64,000 nt of DNA from Lepas anatifera (Eukaryota > Arthropoda > Thecostraca > Lepadidae). Numbering within the stretch: position 1 is the stretch's first letter; the number at the start of each line of letters is the position of its first letter. The stretch lies in the NCBI GenBank assembly GCA_034440635.1, contig JAOTON010001676.1, forward strand, positions 1,441,001 through 1,505,000, read 5' to 3'. The notes beneath the pieces were generated by a model. That model searched no databases. It saw nothing but the letters and a program-made list of their open reading frames with translations, and was not told the DNA's origin. This document shows positions 44,885 to 57,279 of this stretch, piece after piece. Position numbers and translations under genes: made by a program.

Positions 44885-45000
44885 TACACTCATCTCATGA
44901 AAACACTCATGAACTCATGAACACTCATCTCATGAAAACACTCATGAACTCATGAACACTTATCTCATGAAAACACTCATGAACACTCATCGATGAAACA
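44885..45000. repeat. Short tandem repeat, about 37-43 bp unit
   Basis: The words CTCATGAAAACACTCATGAA and CTCATGAACAC recur about three times. Confidence 0.85.
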
Positions 45001-47140
45001 CTTTTATGACCCGTCACTGGAGCTACCGTCTACCTTGACCACTGTCTGTGCAAAATGGCTGGTGGTAGCACCACAGCCGTCTACCTTGACCTTTGTCTGT
45101 CATGTGGCCCAAGAGACGCCAACGAAGATAATAGAGGAGACCATTTCCATTATGACTCTACAACCCAAATGTTAAGAATCAGGCAACTCATTTTATTTGC
45201 CGCCGTATTTTGCTCAGGAATCCATCCTACCGCTGCCTTCATTTTCGGTCCAAAATCTTCTTGATGAACACCCATTACCAATCTGAAAACCCAAGTGGTG
45301 CAGATCCGACCAAAAAGCAAAGAAAGCGTTGAACGCCTTGGGCACACCCAAATTACCGGACATTAGGTAACAAGGTGCTTCAGCACCGGAATACTTTGAC
45401 AAAATTGAGAACCAGCCCTTAGAGAAAGTACGCGATGACTCCAGCCCTACCACCCAATGGCTGGTAACGGCTATGATTGCAAACCTTGTGTACATATGAT
45501 GCATGTGATGGCAAACCATGTGTACCACTGCTGCAAAAGCAATGCAATTCTTATGGGCGGGGGTCAAGCAGACAAAAAATCATACACATGTTCAATTATT
45601 TAATACTCAATGCCAAATCAAAGTTTTTATTTTCATTTTGAGTCTCAAACTTCTCTTTGTATGGTGAGTGAAGATGGAGCTACTTGGGAACTGATTGTTC
45701 GCTGAAGGGATGGTGAGTGTCTCGCGTCCTTCCCTGCTCTGGTGAAAAAGGGGATTGTATGGAGATAGCTGCAGGGTGCTCTGATAGTTCTCAAGTGTGG
45801 AGTCCTCAAGCATGGAGCCCTGAGAAGACCTCGAGACTGAGTATATTTAATTTATCATCCACTTAACATGTGATAGGGACGGCAACTGGTGTGGAGGATG
45901 TGGAGGCAGTGGAGGATCCGAGGGGAATGGAAATTTGAGGAGGTAAGTTAGCAGACTGATCTGAGTTATGGTGCAGTCCTGATTGATTTTTTCAATTGAT
46001 TAATTGAACAGTGAGATTTCACTTTGCAATAGAGACCCTAGGCAGCCATCAGCTGAGCCTGCCAGAGTGCTATTGGACTCATGTTGATCAGTTGTTGAGT
46101 GCATGAGAGTGTGAGTGAGAGATATAGGTACTCTGTACCGGTTTTAACTTTTTAATCTGGACACTGGGGTCTCTCTAAATATTTACCTTAACATTAATCG
46201 CCTTGTGTTGGCGGTGATAATGGAAATCTCAATCGGGAACTTGGAGCCCGACTCATTAGAAACTGCTGATGACTGGCAGCCTCAACGGAGACAGAGCAGA
46301 GGAAATGGTTTGGACTGGATTTTGGAGATTGACTGCGTTTTTTTTCTGCACGGAGGCTGGGGACTTGTATGATTTGTACGATGTTGCATTGGCCATAGTA
46401 TATTAACAATCCTGTGGCGGGGTGGGATTGAGAGCTCATTTCATCGATGGTGGATATGGTTCTCACGTAGCTTTTTGATTGTCTTTTCTTCTCGGAAAAT
46501 AAATCAACATTAATATAGTAACTTAGAATGCCCTGTTCAGATGTCTGCTTGACTCTGCCAGCAAAATTGTTGATTATCAGTGGATTTGTCGCATTAGAAA
46601 ATTTATAATGATTATATAAATTTGGAATTCGAGAGGTTTAAATATTTGGTAAATCAAACTTTGATATTGCAGTGGGGCCTACTTCGTACTGCACATCCTA
46701 TAAGAAAATTGTGAGGCTTGAATGGTTGTTCGACAGTCCTTATCATCATCATTTTGGCATCACATTTTCCCTCATGCTTGCTATTCTTATGGACATCAGT
46801 CTCTCAAGTTTGATCCCCCGAGATGGTACGGGGATACTGGTGTTGATAGATAGATGATGCTCAGCATTCCATCTTTGCCATGTACATCTTTGTTTATTTG
46901 TCTGTTATTGAAATGTGTTTTTCTCACCATTTGCTTTCTGATTTCTTGCTGTCTCTGTTTAGACTAGGATCCTTGTGGGCGGAAGAAAAGAGGGAGGAGG
47001 CATGATCCATTATCCAAAGCTTAAGTACAGCATTTGAAGAGAAGAACCCATACGAATTTGCTTTCATTGAAGGTGATGAACAGTCTGACTTTGTTCGTGT
47101 TTCATCCAAATGCAGCTACTATGACCTACCAGTAGTAGAA
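45001..47140. other. No gene seen
   Basis: Short open frames here lack motifs. A pure-looking unique segment with no terminal repeats recognised. Confidence 0.35.
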
Positions 47141-47158
47141 AGTGTTGGATATAAATTT

Positions 47159-50019
47159 TTGAAAGTTCACTTAAATGCAAGGTCAGTAAAAAATAAATTC
47201 GACGAAATACAACATCTTTTGAAAATGTCGAGGATTGAATGGACAGCGAGAGTTATAGCTGAAACATGGTTAAAACAGGAACTAGAGCAATATTTCGAGA
47301 TTGATAATTACACTATGCATGCGTCCAGTAGACGCACACACGCCGGGGTGGCACAGCGGTGTACATTAATAAACCATCTGAGAGTAAATCGCGAAAAGAC
47401 TTACAAGACAATATCCCTGAATCCACATTTGTGGAAGTGTCGTATAAAACAATTAACAAGTGTGAAAATGTTGTAGTCGGGGAAACTCATAAACCGCCAA
47501 ACTATAATAATGTTTTATTTCTTTAACATTTAGAACAACTTTTAGGTGAACTCGAAAAAAAAACTAATGAAATCCAGATTCTAGCCGGAGATTTGAATTT
47601 AAATTTTGGAAACTTCCTGAAGATAGAGAGGCACTTAAACTATTCAATCTGATGGCAGGATCAAATTACTTGCCGGCAATATCCAAACCGACCAGAAGAC
47701 CAGGTACCCAAGAGCCCTCACTTCTAGATAATTTTTTCATAAATCAAATAGCACAAACCGAATTATCTGGAATTATTGTATATGATATATCAGATCATCT
47801 TCCTATATTTATGACGCTTGCTCAACATTTGATTAATACTATGAGTAAAGAAACGATCACGTTGTTTGACAGGTCAAAGACTGACGAATTGAATATTTTT
47901 ATAGCGAATAGACTCAGAGAATTCCATAGCATAACTGACCCAAACATTGCTGGTGAATTACTTACAGACACATTTAAAACTGGCATTGAAATCTTCTCAG
48001 TCTTTTACCCCCAGCAGGAAAAGAACCCCTATTAAACCATGGATATTCCAGGAATATTGGCCCGAATAAATCACAAAAATAAACTTTATGAAAAATATCT
48101 ACTGAAAAAGAAAAAAACACGTTCTCCAATGACCTAGATCAAACTGAGCAAAATTGTAAGAGGTATAGAAACATACTTACAGCCACTATAGGAGATGCTA
48201 AAAAGTATTATCAAGACTCATTTGAAGAAAACAAAGGGAACGGAAAAGGCACTTGGAAGTTATTGAATGAAGTTGTTAATAGGAGAGTAACTAAAAGTAC
48301 TACTCTTTACCCATCTACATTTAAAAATAGTGAAGGCTCTTATGTCTTAAGTGATGAGATAGCGAATGGATTTAATACTTGCTTTTGCTCAGTTGGTACA
48401 AAGATGGAACAAAATATACCTTCAACAGAAAACAGTGCAATCAATTACTTAGAAACCCCCACTTATGAAATATTTGATGCAACACCAACAACAAATACTG
48501 AAGAAGTTGAAAGTGTGATTAAATCTTTAAACGATGTTGGAGGGGGAACGGACAAAATTTGTACACAAATTCTAAAGATAACCTATAGAAGCTGCATAAA
48601 TGAATTAACACACTTCTTCAATATTTGCTTATCTGCCATTTTTCCAGACATGCTCAAGATTGCAACAGTAATACCAATCTATAAATCTGGAGAAACTGAT
48701 CAATTTACTAATTATTGTCCAATACCTCTTCTTCCTATTTTTTCAAAAATTTTAGAAAAAATAATACAGCAGTATTTGGTGAGTTACTTAGAGCAAAACA
48801 ACATACTGCACTCACTTCAATTTGGATTTAGAAAGAATCATAGTAGTTACATGCCTATTGCACATTTGTATGATACTGTATCAAAATCTCTAGAAAAGGG
48901 TCATATTTCGTGTGGAATGTTCCTGGACTTAAAAAAAGCTTTTGATACCGTTAGTTGTAACATTCTGTTGCAAAAATAAAGTTTCTAGGTGTTCGGGGAA
49001 CACTTCTGCAAATTCTTTGTTCATACTTGTCAAACAGACATCAAGAAACAAAAATTAAGGACAAAATATCTGACATAAAGCAAATGAAAATGGGAGTGCC
49101 GTAGGGATCGATGCTTGGCCCCCTTCTCTTTATAATTTATGTGAATGACCTTTATCGTATTTCGGACTTAGCAAAATTTTATCATTTCGCAGATGATACG
49201 GCCATTATATTTTCTTCTAAGAGAGAGGAAATTCTACATCAAATATCATACGTATTACCTAAGATTGAACTATGGTTTCACTCCAATCGTATATCTCTCA
49301 ACCCTGAAAAATCACACTTTCAAATATACTGTAGAAATGTTGTTGGTGATATAAGAGTTATTTTGAATGGTGTAAACATTCATAGGGCTAAAGTTGTAAA
49401 ATATTTAGGCGTTCTCGTCGATGAAAACTTAAAATGGGAAAGACATATCGCTTGTACTGAAGCATTAGTTAGTAGAAGCGTAGGATTAACGGTTAGGGCA
49501 AAATATTACCTAAATGCACGTGAATTATGTCTCTATAATAGCCTTTTTCTCCCTTATTTGAATTATTGTGCTGTAATATGGGGAAGCAGTTATTCGTCGA
49601 AATTGGATAGGCTTCTGAGACTACAAAAACGGGAAATAAAGATAGCTAAAAAAACATTTTTCTTTCCATCAAATGGACTTTTTATCGAATTCAAACTTTT
49701 AAAAGTGCATGATATTGTCCGGGAACACACAATCGTCATTTTGTCTAAAATGTTAAACCAAACAATGCCTGAAGCTATTTCATCACTTTTCCAAGCTCAT
49801 TCCCCAAACAATACACGCTTAGCTCAACATTTCCAAGTACCTTTTGCTGCAACAAATTATAGACAATTTTCTTTATCATGTTCCGCGACTAAAGTATGGA
49901 ATGAAATAATATGCCCCATGTCCCCAATTATTGAAGAAGTACCATTGCAAAAAATACAGTTAAAGAACCACCTTAGAAAGTACTTGATTGAAAGATATGA
50001 AAGACAGCAGGATGCTTAG
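47159..50019 (+). pseudogene. Jockey/CR1-group LINE, endonuclease and reverse transcriptase, decayed
   Basis: Endonuclease blocks: LNARSVKNKFDEIQ and VIAETWL (47159-47290), ILAGDLNLNFG (about 47580), and DNFFIN...YDISDHLPIF (47730-47810). RT in 48263-48979: GGGTDKICTQILK, KIATVIPIYKSG, LPIFSKILEKII, LQFGFRKNHSS, FLDLKKAFDTVS (motif A). The GVPQGS block has a TAG at the Gln position (49102-49104). Then MLGPLLFIIYVNDL and FADDTAIIF (motif C) in 49111-50019, followed by VKYLGVLVDENLKW and LPYLNYCAVIWGSS. At least four frame breaks or stops. 50020-50420 probably holds its 3' region. Confidence 0.88.
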
Positions 50020-50627
50020 TAGTATGGATGTCAGGATCCTGGGTTAATTCTTCTGATTTTTTCTCCGTTTCTTTAGTTAGTTTTGTGGCTTTTTAACACT
50101 GAGGTTTTTATTCCAAATAAATTAATTACCTACTAATACCCTAACTCTGATCTCTGTGGCTCCCTCGAGAGTAACTAGCGTGTCTAATTTTTCGGGGGAG
50201 TCCCAGGGAAACAAACTAACCTTAATTAGTTGGTAGAGCAGAAAAAAGTTTAAAAAATTAATGGAGTGGGGAGTGGTGCGGTACAATAACATAGATACCA
50301 ACCTTACCTAATATTTTTTATGGAATCTAAATAGTCGGGGCGCATGGGTATGGAAGGGCACTCCTGTCTACCTCTTAAATGGGTAGTGGGTTAAAAAAGT
50401 TGCAATCATTACGATACTGATCCTGTACTTTACTCTAAAAGTTTTGCCGCCCTTGCTGGATAATGTGTCATTCGTGATATATACGGAAATCGACGACTTT
50501 GGTCCAACTTGGACGACGAATCACAGCAAAGCCAGACACCGAGCTGGCTATGCTGCGACCGCCGCACGCTCTTGCTGCGTACCAAGACAATGCACGCAAC
50601 GAAGCTCACGCAGCTGCCGCCGTACGC

Positions 50628-50968
50628 GCCGAACCCCAGCCTTCCCTCCCCAGGCGCCGAAACCCAGCCTTCCCTCCCCGCAGGCGCCGAACCCCAGTCT
50701 TCCTTCCCCGTAGGTGCCGAACCCCAGCCTTCCCTCCCCGTAGGCACCGAAACCCAGCCTTCCGCCGCCGTACTCGTCAAACCCCAGCCTTCCGTCCCCG
50801 TAGGCGCAGAGCACCTTCCGTCGCTGTACGTGCCGAAGTCCAGCCTTCCCTCCCCGTAGGCGCCGAAACCCAGCCTTCCGACGCCGTACTCGTCAAACCC
50901 CAGCTTTCCGTCCCCGTAGGCGCAGAGCACCTTCCGTCGTTGTACGTGCCGAAGTCCAGCCTTCCGTC
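50628..50968. repeat. GC-rich minisatellite, about 33-bp unit with higher-order repeat
   Basis: Units such as CCGTAGGCGCCGAAACCCAG plus CCTTCC recur about ten times. A larger block (ACTCGTCAAACCCCAG to GTACGTGCCGAAGTCCAG) occurs twice, near 50772-50855 and 50888-50962. It stays open in several frames on both strands, which is a property of the repeat and not evidence of a protein. Confidence 0.85.
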
Positions 50969-51535
50969 ATGTTGTATTTTTTTACCTGTGACCTCTGAGA
51001 GGTCATCTGGGGCTACTTAAGCATGTTTCCAGCCTTGTGTCAATAATTTGGCAAGAAATAAAGATTAAGCTGCTATTTTGATATAATTAAGTTTTGATTG
51101 TTATTGCGAGTCGATTCATATGCATTAGACCATGTCGTCAGAAAATAATATCTGATTTCGGATTAAGAGTAGTGATTTTATTATGTCATGATGTGTTGCA
51201 AACATGATGCAAGCAAAACAAATCCGATGAATCTACGTTTAATGGGCGCGGAACGGCCTTTTCTGACGGCATGTTTTCAGTAGGACGGCGTTGAAGTCTC
51301 CATTGACTTCACAATGCATTGTTGTCAGTATCCTTGCAACACGGTAACTTGGTTACCAACATCAAAACGTCGGATCCATTTGCACCCGATCCGTAGCCAG
51401 GCGGATGCATTGGATACCCGGGCAGCTGCTGAGACGCCAAGGCACCCTCTCGTCCTTTCCTGGTCACCCCCTTGTATTGAAGATAGGTGGATTTCTCGAG
51501 TTTTGAACCTTAACAACTTTGGAAATTGATGACGT

Positions 51536-51989
51536 TTAAAGGGAATGAGGCACCTTGGACAAATCCTGGAATTTAGTGTAATTAGGGGCAATTTTAGCCG
51601 AAAATCATGGAAACATCCAGGCTTTCTCTGAAAAATGTAAAACATGCTCAATATTTTTATTTTTAAAATGCGCCTCTGGGGAAAAATAAATATCTGCCTG
51701 TGGATGATGTCATGATCTGGTAACCGCTATCGTATTCAATAGGTTTCAAGGGCTTCTATTAGCTGATACCCATCGTGAGGTCAGCATATGTCGCCAGACC
51801 AACAATTAACAACAGTGGCCTGCTGCTCGGGGTACATGAGGGGTACATTTCAGGAAGGTTTTAGCTTATATCTACGGAAGCTTCGAGTTTCAAGACAAAT
51901 GAGATATTGAGTACCGGGTTTTCCGACATGCTTTGCAACTTGGCTAGCTCAGTCAAAATCACGTTATAAAGGTGCCACATTCCCTTTAA
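51536..51989. mobile_element. TTAA MITE in left arm
   Basis: TTAAAGGGAATGAGGCACCTT to AAGGTGCCACATTCCCTTTAA, the family of 5734-6192. Confidence 0.8.
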
Positions 51990-52150
51990 CGACGCACCAA
52001 CCTCTTGGATTACACGGTGTCGCCATCTCTCATCCTGGTGGGAGGGATAGTCCGGTTGTTCTCATTCACTGTCCCTGCCGGGGATTTGAACCCGGAACCT
52101 ATGGTGCAGGATACAGATATGCTGCCTATAGCAACACAGCACCCCCCCTC
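51990..52150 (-). mobile_element. tRNA-derived SINE in left arm
   Basis: B box on the minus strand GGTTCAAATCC (in CGGGTTCAAATCCCCGG) and the 3' end TTGGTGCGTCGTTAA joined to the TTAA MITE. Confidence 0.65.
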
Positions 52151-52326
52151 CCCCTCCACTCTTAATAACTTTGGCTGGTCAGCTGCTTGAGCTTTTTCTC
52201 TAGTTGAGCACCTACTCAGATTTGGGTCTGGCTACGAGCGTGGTTTGTATGTGAGACCTTGGAGTAAGACAGTGTAGTAATGTAATAATCAAATGATCAG
52301 CCTGGAGGCTGTAGGTAAGCTGTCTT

Positions 52327-52530
52327 GTGCTCACCCTGAGCCTTCCTGCCGAGGAGATGAAGATGTTCCAGGCTACTTCCATGGAAGTTGTCGACTTACT
52401 CGTTCATGGTCAGGGCGTGGAACTGTGTGTGAAGGAGGTAACGGCCGACTCCGAGGCTGTGTTCGGATACGACAGGAGAGACGGCTTCATCAGGGCTAGG
52501 CTTACTCGCAGGCAGAGACCGGCAAAGTGA
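52327..52530 (+). CDS. Unrecognised frame in the foldback centre
   Basis: A 67-codon frame in the unpaired centre, encoding EEMKMFQATSMEVVDLLVHGQ, CVKEVTADSEAVFGYDRRDG and RARLTRRQRP before a stop. It looks protein-like (balanced composition, GC-rich third positions) unlike the AT-rich arms. I do not recognise the family. It may be a remnant of the foldback element's own gene or captured host exon sequence. Confidence 0.3.
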   Translation: MLTLSLPAEEMKMFQATSMEVVDLLVHGQGVELCVKEVTADSEAVFGYDRRDGFIRARLTRRQRPAK

Positions 52531-52974
52531 GGCCCAAGAAAGACCTTGCAATGGTCTGCTTATAGAAAGGATGGGTAACAGGTAAAACTCATGTCTAATG
52601 TACTACGGAATTAATGTATATTGTGTAATGTGTGTAGGATATTCGAGTTGCCAGGTCATCTGCAAATATATGATGGTGATTAAGACATACTCACAGCGTT
52701 AAGCATGCGTCAGACAAATAAATACGGCAAACAAGTAAAATTAGTCGTCAATCTGGTTTGTTTCAGAGCTGTGTGTGTCAAAATGCACATGACGCACCAT
52801 AGCATACCCACAGCCTCCAGTCTGATCATTTGATTATTACATTACTACACTGTCTTACTCTAAAGTCTCACATACAAACCACGCTCGTATTCAGACCCAA
52901 ATCTGAGTAGGTGCTCAACTAGAGAAAAAGCTCAACCAGCTGACCAGCCAAAGCTATTAAGGGTGGAGGGGGAG

Positions 52975-53130
52975 GGGGTGCTATGTTGCTATAGGCAGCA
53001 CATCTGTATCCTGCACCATAGGTTTCGGGTTCAAATCCCCGGCAGGGACAGTGAATGAGGACAACCTGACTATCCCTCCCAACAGGATGAGAGTTAGCGG
53101 CACCGTATAATCCAAGAGGTTGGTGCGTCG
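52975..53130 (+). mobile_element. tRNA-derived SINE in right arm
   Basis: The mirror of the left-arm copy: B box GGTTCAAATCC at about 53034-53044 and 3' end TTGGTGCGTCGTTAA. Confidence 0.65.
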
Positions 53131-53472
53131 TTAAAGGGAATGGGGCACCTTTATAACTTGATTTTGACTGAGATAGCCAAGTTGTAAGGCATGCCGGAAA
53201 ACCCGGAACTCAATATCTCATTTGTCTTCCTCACGGTGAGTATCAGCCAATCGAGGCCCTTGAAGCCTATTGAACAAGGTAGTAGTTACCAGATCATGAC
53301 ATAATCCACAGGTAGATATTTATTTTTTCCTCAGAGGCGCATTTTAAAATGAAAACATTGAGCTTTTATACATTTTTCAGAGAAATCATGGACGGTTTCA
53401 TTATTTTCGGCTAAAAGTGCCCCTAATTACACTAAATTCCTGGATTCGACCAAGGAACCTCATTCCCTTTAA
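53131..53472. mobile_element. TTAA MITE in right arm
   Basis: TTAAAGGGAATGGGGCACCTT to CATTCCCTTTAA; shorter than its left-arm partner, with about 110 bases missing near 53226. Confidence 0.75.
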
Positions 53473-54190
53473 ACGTCAACAATTTCCAAAGTTGTTAAGT
53501 TTCAAAACTCGAGAAATCCACCATCTTCAATACAAGGGGGTGACCAGGAAAGGACCAGAGGGTGCCTTGGCGTATCAGCAGCTGCCCGGGTATCCAGTGC
53601 GTCCGCCTGTCTACGGATCGGGTGCAAATGGATCCGACGTTTTGATGGTGGTAACCAAGTTACCGTGCTGCAAGGATACTGACAACAATGCATTGTGAAG
53701 TCAACGGAGACTTCAACGCTGTGCTACTGAAAACATGCCGTCAGAAAAGGCCGTTTCCCGCCCATTAAACGTAGATTCATCGGATTTGTTTTGCTGTCAT
53801 CATGTTTGCAACACATCATAACATAATAAAATCACTACTCCTAATCCGAAATCAGAAATTATTTTCTAACGACTTGCTCTAATATGCATATTGACTATGC
53901 TAGATCAGATAGTGACGTTCACCTGAATTCAGATCCGATCATTTTTATGTTTTAAACTAGCATAGTCCTACCATACATCATAGATTCGTCGTAACGAGAG
54001 GAAGCGAATGGTGCATAACAAATTTATTAACCCTCGCCCCACGGGGGACCATCGATGGCCCCCGAAGTTTTTTTCGGGATAGCAGAAAAAACGACGCGGC
54101 TCAGCACGGTGGTTGAGGGCTCTATCTCTCATCCCATCATTTTCTCACCATCCCTGATTTTTTAACCCGGGTTACACTAGGTCAAGTCAC

Positions 54191-54344
54191 TGTGATGTAC
54201 TGGTACCGCTGGTGTAGTGCGCCCTCACGAGATGGTGTTAGTGCGGTAGGCACCGGGCCTGACCGTGCAGCGGCATTCGTCGAATACACTTCAAGAGCTG
54301 AGCAAGGGGTGTGCCATGAGAGTGCGGGAAGCGGGAACCTAACA
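54191..54344 (+). repeat. Possible short 5' LTR of the Ty3/gypsy-like element
   Basis: Begins TGTGATGTAC exactly where the TTAA element is interrupted and ends CTAACA at 54344, followed at once by TGGCGCGGTC, a plausible tRNA primer-binding site. No 3' LTR is present to confirm it. Confidence 0.55.
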
Positions 54345-54393
54345 TGGCGCGGTCGGTTTGAGGACATTGCACCCAAGAAGTGACTGAGAAGAC

Positions 54394-55941
54394 ATGGCCA
54401 AGCAGGACACTGACTCAGGTATGGCCCTTGTAGCCGACGCGATTTTAAAGCTGCAGGAAAACGTTGTGCTTTTGACGAACCACATCGCCTCGGAACATAG
54501 CCAGCGTAGCCAGCTTCAACCCGCCCCTGTGTCAACCAGTTCGGTTGTTCCAGGACCACGACCCATCGCTCTGCAGCCTCCCCACCTGGTTTCATCTGTT
54601 TCGTTAAAGGAGTTCGATGTCTGGAAACATAAGTTTGAAGGTTATGCAACTCTGTCACGGCTCTCTAACTTCCCCGCTACAGAACAACGTGCAGCCCTGC
54701 AAGCCGCTGTTAGCGATGATTGGAACCGTATCATTCGGTACAGCCTTACTCTCACTGACGACACGCCCCTCACTGACCTAATCGGTCTCATGGAAAAGTA
54801 GCTGAGGGACCAGCGGAATATCGTGGTCGACAGACGAGATTTTCACACTCGCATCCAGCATCCGAGTGAGAGTTTTGATGACTTCTTGTGTTCTGTCAAG
54901 GATATCGCCGGTTTCTGTGACTTCTGTACAAACTGTATCGATAACCGGCTGAGGGATCGAATCGTAGCAGGGATAAGGGACGATGACACCCTCAAGCGTC
55001 TGTTGGAGGAGAAGCCTCTCACTCTTCAGAGGGCGATCGATATATGTCGCGCAGCGGAAAGTGCTGCTAAGATCAGCGCCGACATCAGGGGCTGTTCTGA
55101 CCCGTCCCTGTACGCCGTTTCTCGCTACAAACGTGAATCTCGCTACCGTGTCTCCAGCTCCCCACCGACAGCCACACCTGCACGCGTGACGTCATCGGAC
55201 CGGCCACGGGGCAGCCGCGGCCGCACGCCGGTGCCTGCGGCGAGCGGTCAAGGTCACGGCCGGCCCTCCCCCTCCCCGCCCCGGTATCAGCCGGGCCACA
55301 GCCTCCGGTTTCCGAGTGGTGAGTGGGGCCAAGGGACAAGCAGCCGGTACCGGGAGAATGCACGCGCTCCAAACCGGTCTCGGGAGAGACGATATGACAG
55401 CCCGTATCGGTATAGGGAGAGCCGGTACGCACGCAGTCCCAGCCGGTCTCCTGCCAGGAGGCAAGGCCGTTGCAGATATCGCTCACCCAGTCCATACTAC
55501 CATGCCAGCAGCCAGTCTCCCCGCCGTGATCATGCATTTCGTTATCACGTGAATGTATGTGAACGCAACACGTCGGTTTCCACAGGATCTGACAGCTGTG
55601 GAGGGAGGCGTGACAGCCTGCACGCTGGCGCTGACAGGTCTCGATCGTGCTGCGTCGGCACTTCCCCGACGATAGTCGACATCCGGAGGCACGGAGCATC
55701 TGTGCAACCGGCGCCGAAAATAAAGGTACAATTCAGTTGTACTGCAGGTACCAGTGTGTTCAACTCCATGGCCGACTCCGGCGCTGAGGCCACAGTTGTT
55801 GGACCAGCAGCGGCAGAAGCACTGGGATTCAATGTCTCAACATTGAGTGACACTGGCCGTGCACCGGCGTTCTCCGCTGCGGGACGGCAGCCCCTCACGT
55901 GGCTCGGGAGCTTCCCAGCGTGCTTGAGGCTAGGAGAAGTT
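54394..55941 (+). pseudogene. Ty3/gypsy-like gag and protease fragment
   Basis: Starts with an ATG at 54394. The capsid-like part has LKEFDVWKHKFEGYATLSRL and, after one in-frame TAG at 54799-54801, HPSESFDDFLCSVKDIAGFCDFC, RDRIVAGIRDDDTLKRLLEE and LTLQRAIDICRAAESA, typical of invertebrate gypsy-type gag. Then comes an Arg/Ser-rich, zinc-poor stretch, followed by an aspartic protease with ADSGAEATVVG near 55770-55800. RT and integrase are absent: the open frame crosses back into the host TTAA element at about 55942. Confidence 0.82.
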
Positions 55942-56789
55942 AACCAAGGTCATCTCACTTCAACATTTTTAGCTATACCATAGCTACATTTCTAAACCGA
56001 TCGAGTTGAAACTTCCTGCACATCATAACCCCTCCAGGATCTACGAAATGCATATCCGGGATTTTTATATTTCGTGACCTGAGGTCAGGTGTACGAGGTG
56101 ACCTCCCCATTGGAAAAACATGGGGAAAAACTGTCGTATGATCTAAAAGTCACAAAAATGATTGCAAATGCTCAAATTGCTCAGAAAAGCGTTCTTGGAC
56201 ACCCTTTCACGGATCCCCAGGGCGACATTTGCCATTTGAGCTATCTGAGATCATCAAAGGTCACCAGGGGGAAAGCAGTATTTTGACGATAACTTTTGAC
56301 CTAATCAAGCTAGAGGGCTGACATAAACGTCATAGTGTATGTCTTGTCACTGGCTTTCATTTGATATACGGCAAGGTCACCTATGACCTTTTGTGACCTC
56401 AAGTCATATCAGGTCGCGAGGTGACCTCTGGAGGGAGGTCAAACCAATGGCGGGAGGTCATTATGCTCCTATCCTAGGTCGTTATTTTCCTATCAAATGT
56501 GTTTTACCAGATTGCAATAGTTCTAACGACATGAGAGCTATGCCCAATTTGCTTAAGCACTGCAAATTTGAGTGGAAATAACCTATCGTGAACTAACTTG
56601 ACCTCTGGAGGTCAAACCATTTACCTGAGCGCTTAATCATGGGAAGTACTTTTTTACTGGATTCACACGAGCTTTCTAATGCACTTCGCAGATTTGCGCT
56701 AGCACCATATTTTCGGAGTTGAAGATGGGGGCCATCCATGCCACCGGTGGGGGGGAAGGTGGCCGGACCCCCGGTCGGGCGCGGGTTAA

Positions 56790-57253
56790 CTCTATCAGGT
56801 GCTAGAGCCCAGAAACTCTTCTCTGCAATGTCACCTTTGACCTGTAGTGACCTCATTATTGACCTGAGCCAAAAAGTGACTGATGTAGTTTCTTCATTCA
56901 TGAATTGTTATGAACTATGCACCAGCGCCCACCTTAGCGAAGGTGGCTCAGAGGCCCACCGGGGCGAGGCGAGTTTTAAATGCTCGAAGTTTGTTGAAAT
57001 GTGCATTAGGGTGGGTCATACTCACGAAAAAACTACAATTTCCGTGTTTTAACTGCGTATTACAATTTTATTATGCGAAATTCAATTTTAAGAAAATTTC
57101 TTTAAATACATTTTGGTCAGAAATTACTTAAAAGGTCGCAAAAACGCACTTCTATGTTTTTGACGTTAGGGATAGAGAAGTAGTAGGATAATTCCGACTC
57201 TTATAGACAGTGCAAGCTCTCGAGCGATCACGAGCTATCGTGTTCCGTCACAC
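56790..57253. other. No gene; AGGTCA-type words at the left
   Basis: Three TGACCT words at 56838-56870; otherwise AT-rich and without recognised structure. Confidence 0.4.
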
Positions 57254-57279
57254 GGGCCACGAATTCAGGTTGCACGTGC

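Larger units (their letters stand above)
51117..53889. repeat. Large inverted repeat (foldback), arms about 1.1-1.2 kb
   Basis: Left arm 51117-52317 and right arm 52805-53889 are diverged reverse complements, with a 487-base unpaired centre. Each arm contains the same series: a common outer part, a TTAA MITE (51536-51989; 53131-53472), a tRNA-derived SINE, and inner flanking sequence. The right MITE is shorter. Outer ends CATATGCATTAGACC and CAATATGCATATTAGAGC match only roughly and no target duplication was found. Confidence 0.88.
54027..56789. mobile_element. TTAA-bounded AGGTCA-rich element, copy 2, split by an LTR element
   Basis: TTAA at 54027-54030 and 56786-56789, with ends CCCTCGCCCCACGGGGG and CCCGCGCCCGACCGGGGG. 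It is the 25404-26419 family in reverse. Element sequence runs 54027-54190 and resumes at about 55942. The inserted part and about 11 missing bases lie between. TGACCT/AGGTCA words are dense at 56075-56105 and 56380-56460. Confidence 0.82.

Noticed and set aside
45001..45600. Small secreted-protein-like frames near 45.0-45.6 kb
   Set aside because: Short, overlapping, without conserved motifs or convincing splice sites.
53893..53967. Inverted word pair GACTATGCTAG and CTAGCATAGTC as a transposon pair of ends
   Set aside because: Only 11 bases with about 53 bases between them and no target duplication; too little to call an element.
55085..55898. Minus-strand frames opposite the gag-protease region
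   Set aside because: Shadow frames of the GC-rich gag coding strand; no motifs of their own.
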